The notes under the pieces are model-generated. The model did no database searches. It was not told where the DNA came from and worked only from the letters and a program-made list of their open reading frames with translations. A stretch of DNA of 7,063 nt. It comes from Bacteroidaceae bacterium. GTDB taxonomy: Bacteria > Bacteroidota > Bacteroidia > Bacteroidales > Bacteroidaceae. Of this stretch, positions 4,920 to 7,063 are shown in pieces. Every line of letters starts with the position of its first letter. The stretch's first letter is position 1. Made by a program: the position numbers and the translations under genes. Where the stretch lies: NCBI GenBank assembly GCA_017466965.1, contig JAFTTD010000039.1, positions 1 to 7,063 of the forward strand, written 5' to 3'.

Positions 4920-7063
4920 ATGTTTAACAGACTTAATCAAGATATAAAGTTTCTGCAGGGCGTGGGACCTAACAGGGCAGCCATGCTTGAAAAAGAGCTC
5001 GCGATAAAAACCGTGGGCGATTTGCTTTATTATTACCCTTACAAATATATTGACAGAAGTCGTTTCTACAGAATTTCAGACATCAACGGCAATATGCCTT
5101 ATCTGCAGCTGTATGGAGAGATACTTTCGTTTGAGGCTTTGGGAGAAGGACGCACACGCAGGCTTGTGGCACATTTTTCTGACGGCACGGGCGTTGTGGA
5201 CTTGGTTTGGTTTCAAGGCATTAAGTATGTGACGAAAACTTATGATTGTCATAAGCCCTATGTTGTATTTGGTAAACCAACAATGTTCAATGGCAGAGTA
5301 AATGTGGCGCATCCTGAAATAGAAATACCCCAACAAGGTTTTCGCCCTGGAGGACAATCATATTCTTTGGGTACGTACGATGTGCGCCAAGGTGATTTGT
5401 GGGGGGCTGAACAGGATAATTTGATGGCGCAAGATAATGTCTTGTCACAAGGGAATAATGGCGCATCGCTCCGACCCGCCTATAACACAACGGAAAAGAT
5501 GAAGCGTTCAGGGCTTACTTCACAAGTAATAGCGAAGCTGACATCAAATATGTTCCAGTTGTTGAAAGAGCCATTTGAGGAAACTCTTCCTCGTCATATT
5601 GTTGAGAAATATCATCTGATGTCTTATGATGAGGCAATGCGTAACATTCATTTTCCTGGTTCTGCTGATGCGTTACGTCGTGCGCAGGCTCGCCTGAAAT
5701 TTGAGGAACTTTTTTATATTCAACTGAATATTCTTCGATATACTCGCGACCGCATAATTAAGTTTCGTGGCATAGTATTTCCTAAAATAGGAGATGTGTT
5801 CAATACCTTTTACAATAAGTATTTGCCTTTTTCTCTGACAGGTGCCCAGAAACGTGTTATCAAAGAAATTCGTCGTGATATGGGAAGTGGCCGCCAGATG
5901 AACAGACTTTTGCAGGGCGATGTAGGTAGTGGCAAGACGCTTGTTGCTTTGATGTGCGCTCTGATGGCTGTAGATAATGGCTGCCAGGCTTGCATTATGG
6001 CTCCGACAGAAATTCTTGCAGAACAACATTTGGAAACTATTAGGCGTATGCTCGGCGATTTGCCCGTCAGAGTAGAGCTGCTTACTGGTTCGGTGAAAGG
6101 GAAGAAACGCGCATCAATTCTTGACTCGCTTGTTAAGGGGAATGTGAATATCCTTGTTGGCACTCATGCCGTCATAGAGGATAATGTGCTTTTCAATCGT
6201 TTAGGTTTAGTGATTATTGATGAGCAGCACCGTTTTGGAGTAGCTCAAAGGGCTAAACTATGGCAGAAAAACAGACTTTTTACTGATGCTTCTGCGAGTG
6301 GAGGACATAAGGAAGAACAAGCATTGTGTCCGCATGTATTGGTTATGACGGCTACTCCTATTCCTCGTACTCTTGCTATGACTTTGTATGGAGATCTTGA
6401 TGTGAGTGTGATAGATGAACTTCCTCCTGGCAGAAAACCTATAAGGACCATTCATCAGTTTGACAGCCATCGGGCACATATTTATGATGCAATGCGGAAG
6501 CAGATAGCTTTAGGCCGCCAGATATATGTGGTGTATCCTCTGATTAAAGAAAGTGAGAAGATGGACATCAAGAACTTGGAGGATGGATATGAACAAGTAT
6601 GTGCTGAGTTCGCAGATTGCAAGGTCAGCAAAGTTCACGGAAAACTAAAGCCTGCAGAGAAAGATATGGAGATGCAACGCTTTGCCAATGGCGAAACTCA
6701 AATCATGGTTGCGACAACTGTTATAGAAGTTGGTGTGAATGTGCCTAATGCTTCTGTAATGATTATTGAGAATGCCGAAAGGTTTGGGCTTAGTCAGCTT
6801 CATCAGCTTAGAGTACGAGTGGGGCGAGGTGCAGAACAGTCGTATTGCATTTTGGTGACAAATTATAAAATTTCTGAAGATACCCGTAAACGAATTCAAA
6901 TTATGGTGGATTCAAATGATGGTTTTGAGATTGCGGAACAAGACTTGAAACTTAGAGGGCCCGGAGATTTGGAAGGAACGCAGCAGAGCGGTATGGCATT
7001 TGATATGAAAATAGCTAATCTTGCTCGTGACGGACAGATTTTACAGCTTGCGCGAACGGCGGC
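4920..7063 (+). CDS. recG: ATP-dependent DNA helicase RecG (C-terminus beyond window)
   Basis: RecG remodels stalled replication forks and branch-migrates Holliday junctions. The frame is open from ATG 4920, the first ATG after an in-frame TAG at 4884, to the right edge: 714 residues. The N-terminal wedge/OB domain is recognisable (LQGVGPNRA at 12-20, PYKYIDRSRF, HFSDGTGVVDLVWFQG). Helicase motifs follow: GDVGSGKT (Walker A, 333-340, Lys339), APTE, DEQHRFG (434-440), TATPIPRT (477-484), ATTVIEVGVNVPNA, and QLHQLRVRVGRG (626-637). RGPGDLEGTQQSG (679-691) belongs to the C-terminal TRG region. Three oddities stand out: Val632 where motif VI normally has Gly, an insertion of about 35-45 residues after residue 135, and a smaller one at about 453-469. 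Because of the insertions the full protein would be longer than the usual length of about 700. The call as RecG is secure. Confidence 0.97.
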   Translation, partial: MFNRLNQDIKFLQGVGPNRAAMLEKELAIKTVGDLLYYYPYKYIDRSRFYRISDINGNMPYLQLYGEILSFEALGEGRTRRLVAHFSDGTGVVDLVWFQGIKYVTKTYDCHKPYVVFGKPTMFNGRVNVAHPEIEIPQQGFRPGGQSYSLGTYDVRQGDLWGAEQDNLMAQDNVLSQGNNGASLRPAYNTTEKMKRSGLTSQVIAKLTSNMFQLLKEPFEETLPRHIVEKYHLMSYDEAMRNIHFPGSADALRRAQARLKFEELFYIQLNILRYTRDRIIKFRGIVFPKIGDVFNTFYNKYLPFSLTGAQKRVIKEIRRDMGSGRQMNRLLQGDVGSGKTLVALMCALMAVDNGCQACIMAPTEILAEQHLETIRRMLGDLPVRVELLTGSVKGKKRASILDSLVKGNVNILVGTHAVIEDNVLFNRLGLVIIDEQHRFGVAQRAKLWQKNRLFTDASASGGHKEEQALCPHVLVMTATPIPRTLAMTLYGDLDVSVIDELPPGRKPIRTIHQFDSHRAHIYDAMRKQIALGRQIYVVYPLIKESEKMDIKNLEDGYEQVCAEFADCKVSKVHGKLKPAEKDMEMQRFANGETQIMVATTVIEVGVNVPNASVMIIENAERFGLSQLHQLRVRVGRGAEQSYCILVTNYKISEDTRKRIQIMVDSNDGFEIAEQDLKLRGPGDLEGTQQSGMAFDMKIANLARDGQILQLARTA
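5412..5465 (+). repeat. Three degenerate 18-bp tandem repeats inside recG
   Basis: Three in-frame 18-bp units at 5412-5429, 5430-5447 and 5448-5465 encode QDNLMA, QDNVLS and QGNNGA (residues 165-182). The first two share CA(A/G)GATAAT; the third is more diverged. A related QGDLWGAE precedes them at 157-164. They sit within an insertion in the N-terminal part of RecG. Confidence 0.6.

Noticed and set aside
4877..4927. Short frame (16 codons) overlapping the recG start by 8 bp, a possible leader peptide
   Set aside because: Its ATG coincides with the predicted transcription start, it has no ribosome-binding signal, and nothing in its sequence suggests attenuation.
5673..6163. Minus-strand open frames across the helicase domain of recG
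   Set aside because: They are antisense shadows of recG, whose helicase motifs are intact in the plus frame.

Overview
The window looks like chromosomal DNA of a member of the Bacteroidales, most likely Prevotella or a close relative. The main signs are four promoters of the Bacteroidota type (a TAnnTTTG -7 box, with a TTTG-like -33 box about 18-19 bp upstream in most cases), no strong Shine-Dalgarno sequences, a SusC/TonB-receptor-like outer-membrane barrel protein, and a RecG of the Bacteroidetes type. The genus is inference from general resemblance; no search was possible.

Layout. Positions 1-2351 (minus strand) hold the first 783 residues of a large outer-membrane beta-barrel protein whose C-terminus lies beyond the left edge. 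A 313-bp divergent intergenic region (2352-2664) carries back-to-back promoters and three inverted repeats. Positions 2665-3303 (plus) encode a nitroreductase-fold flavoprotein with a lipoprotein signal peptide, followed by a strong hairpin terminator at 3310-3349 that is entangled with two further inverted repeats. Positions 3452-4243 (plus) encode an aspartate dehydrogenase-family NAD(P)-dependent oxidoreductase with its own promoter. It converges on a small DUF456-type membrane protein at 4289-4771 (minus). That gene shares a compact divergent promoter region with recG, which starts at 4920 and runs off the right edge with 714 residues visible.

The genes do not form one operon. Each of the five has a promoter of its own, and I see no convincing multi-gene system, mobile element, CRISPR array, rRNA or tRNA. 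The points most worth checking are small: a Gly-to-Val change in RecG helicase motif VI, a tandem-repeat insertion inside RecG, loss of the expected catalytic His in the aspartate dehydrogenase homologue, an apparently exported flavin enzyme, and the inverted repeats at the barrel-gene promoter and after the nitroreductase gene.
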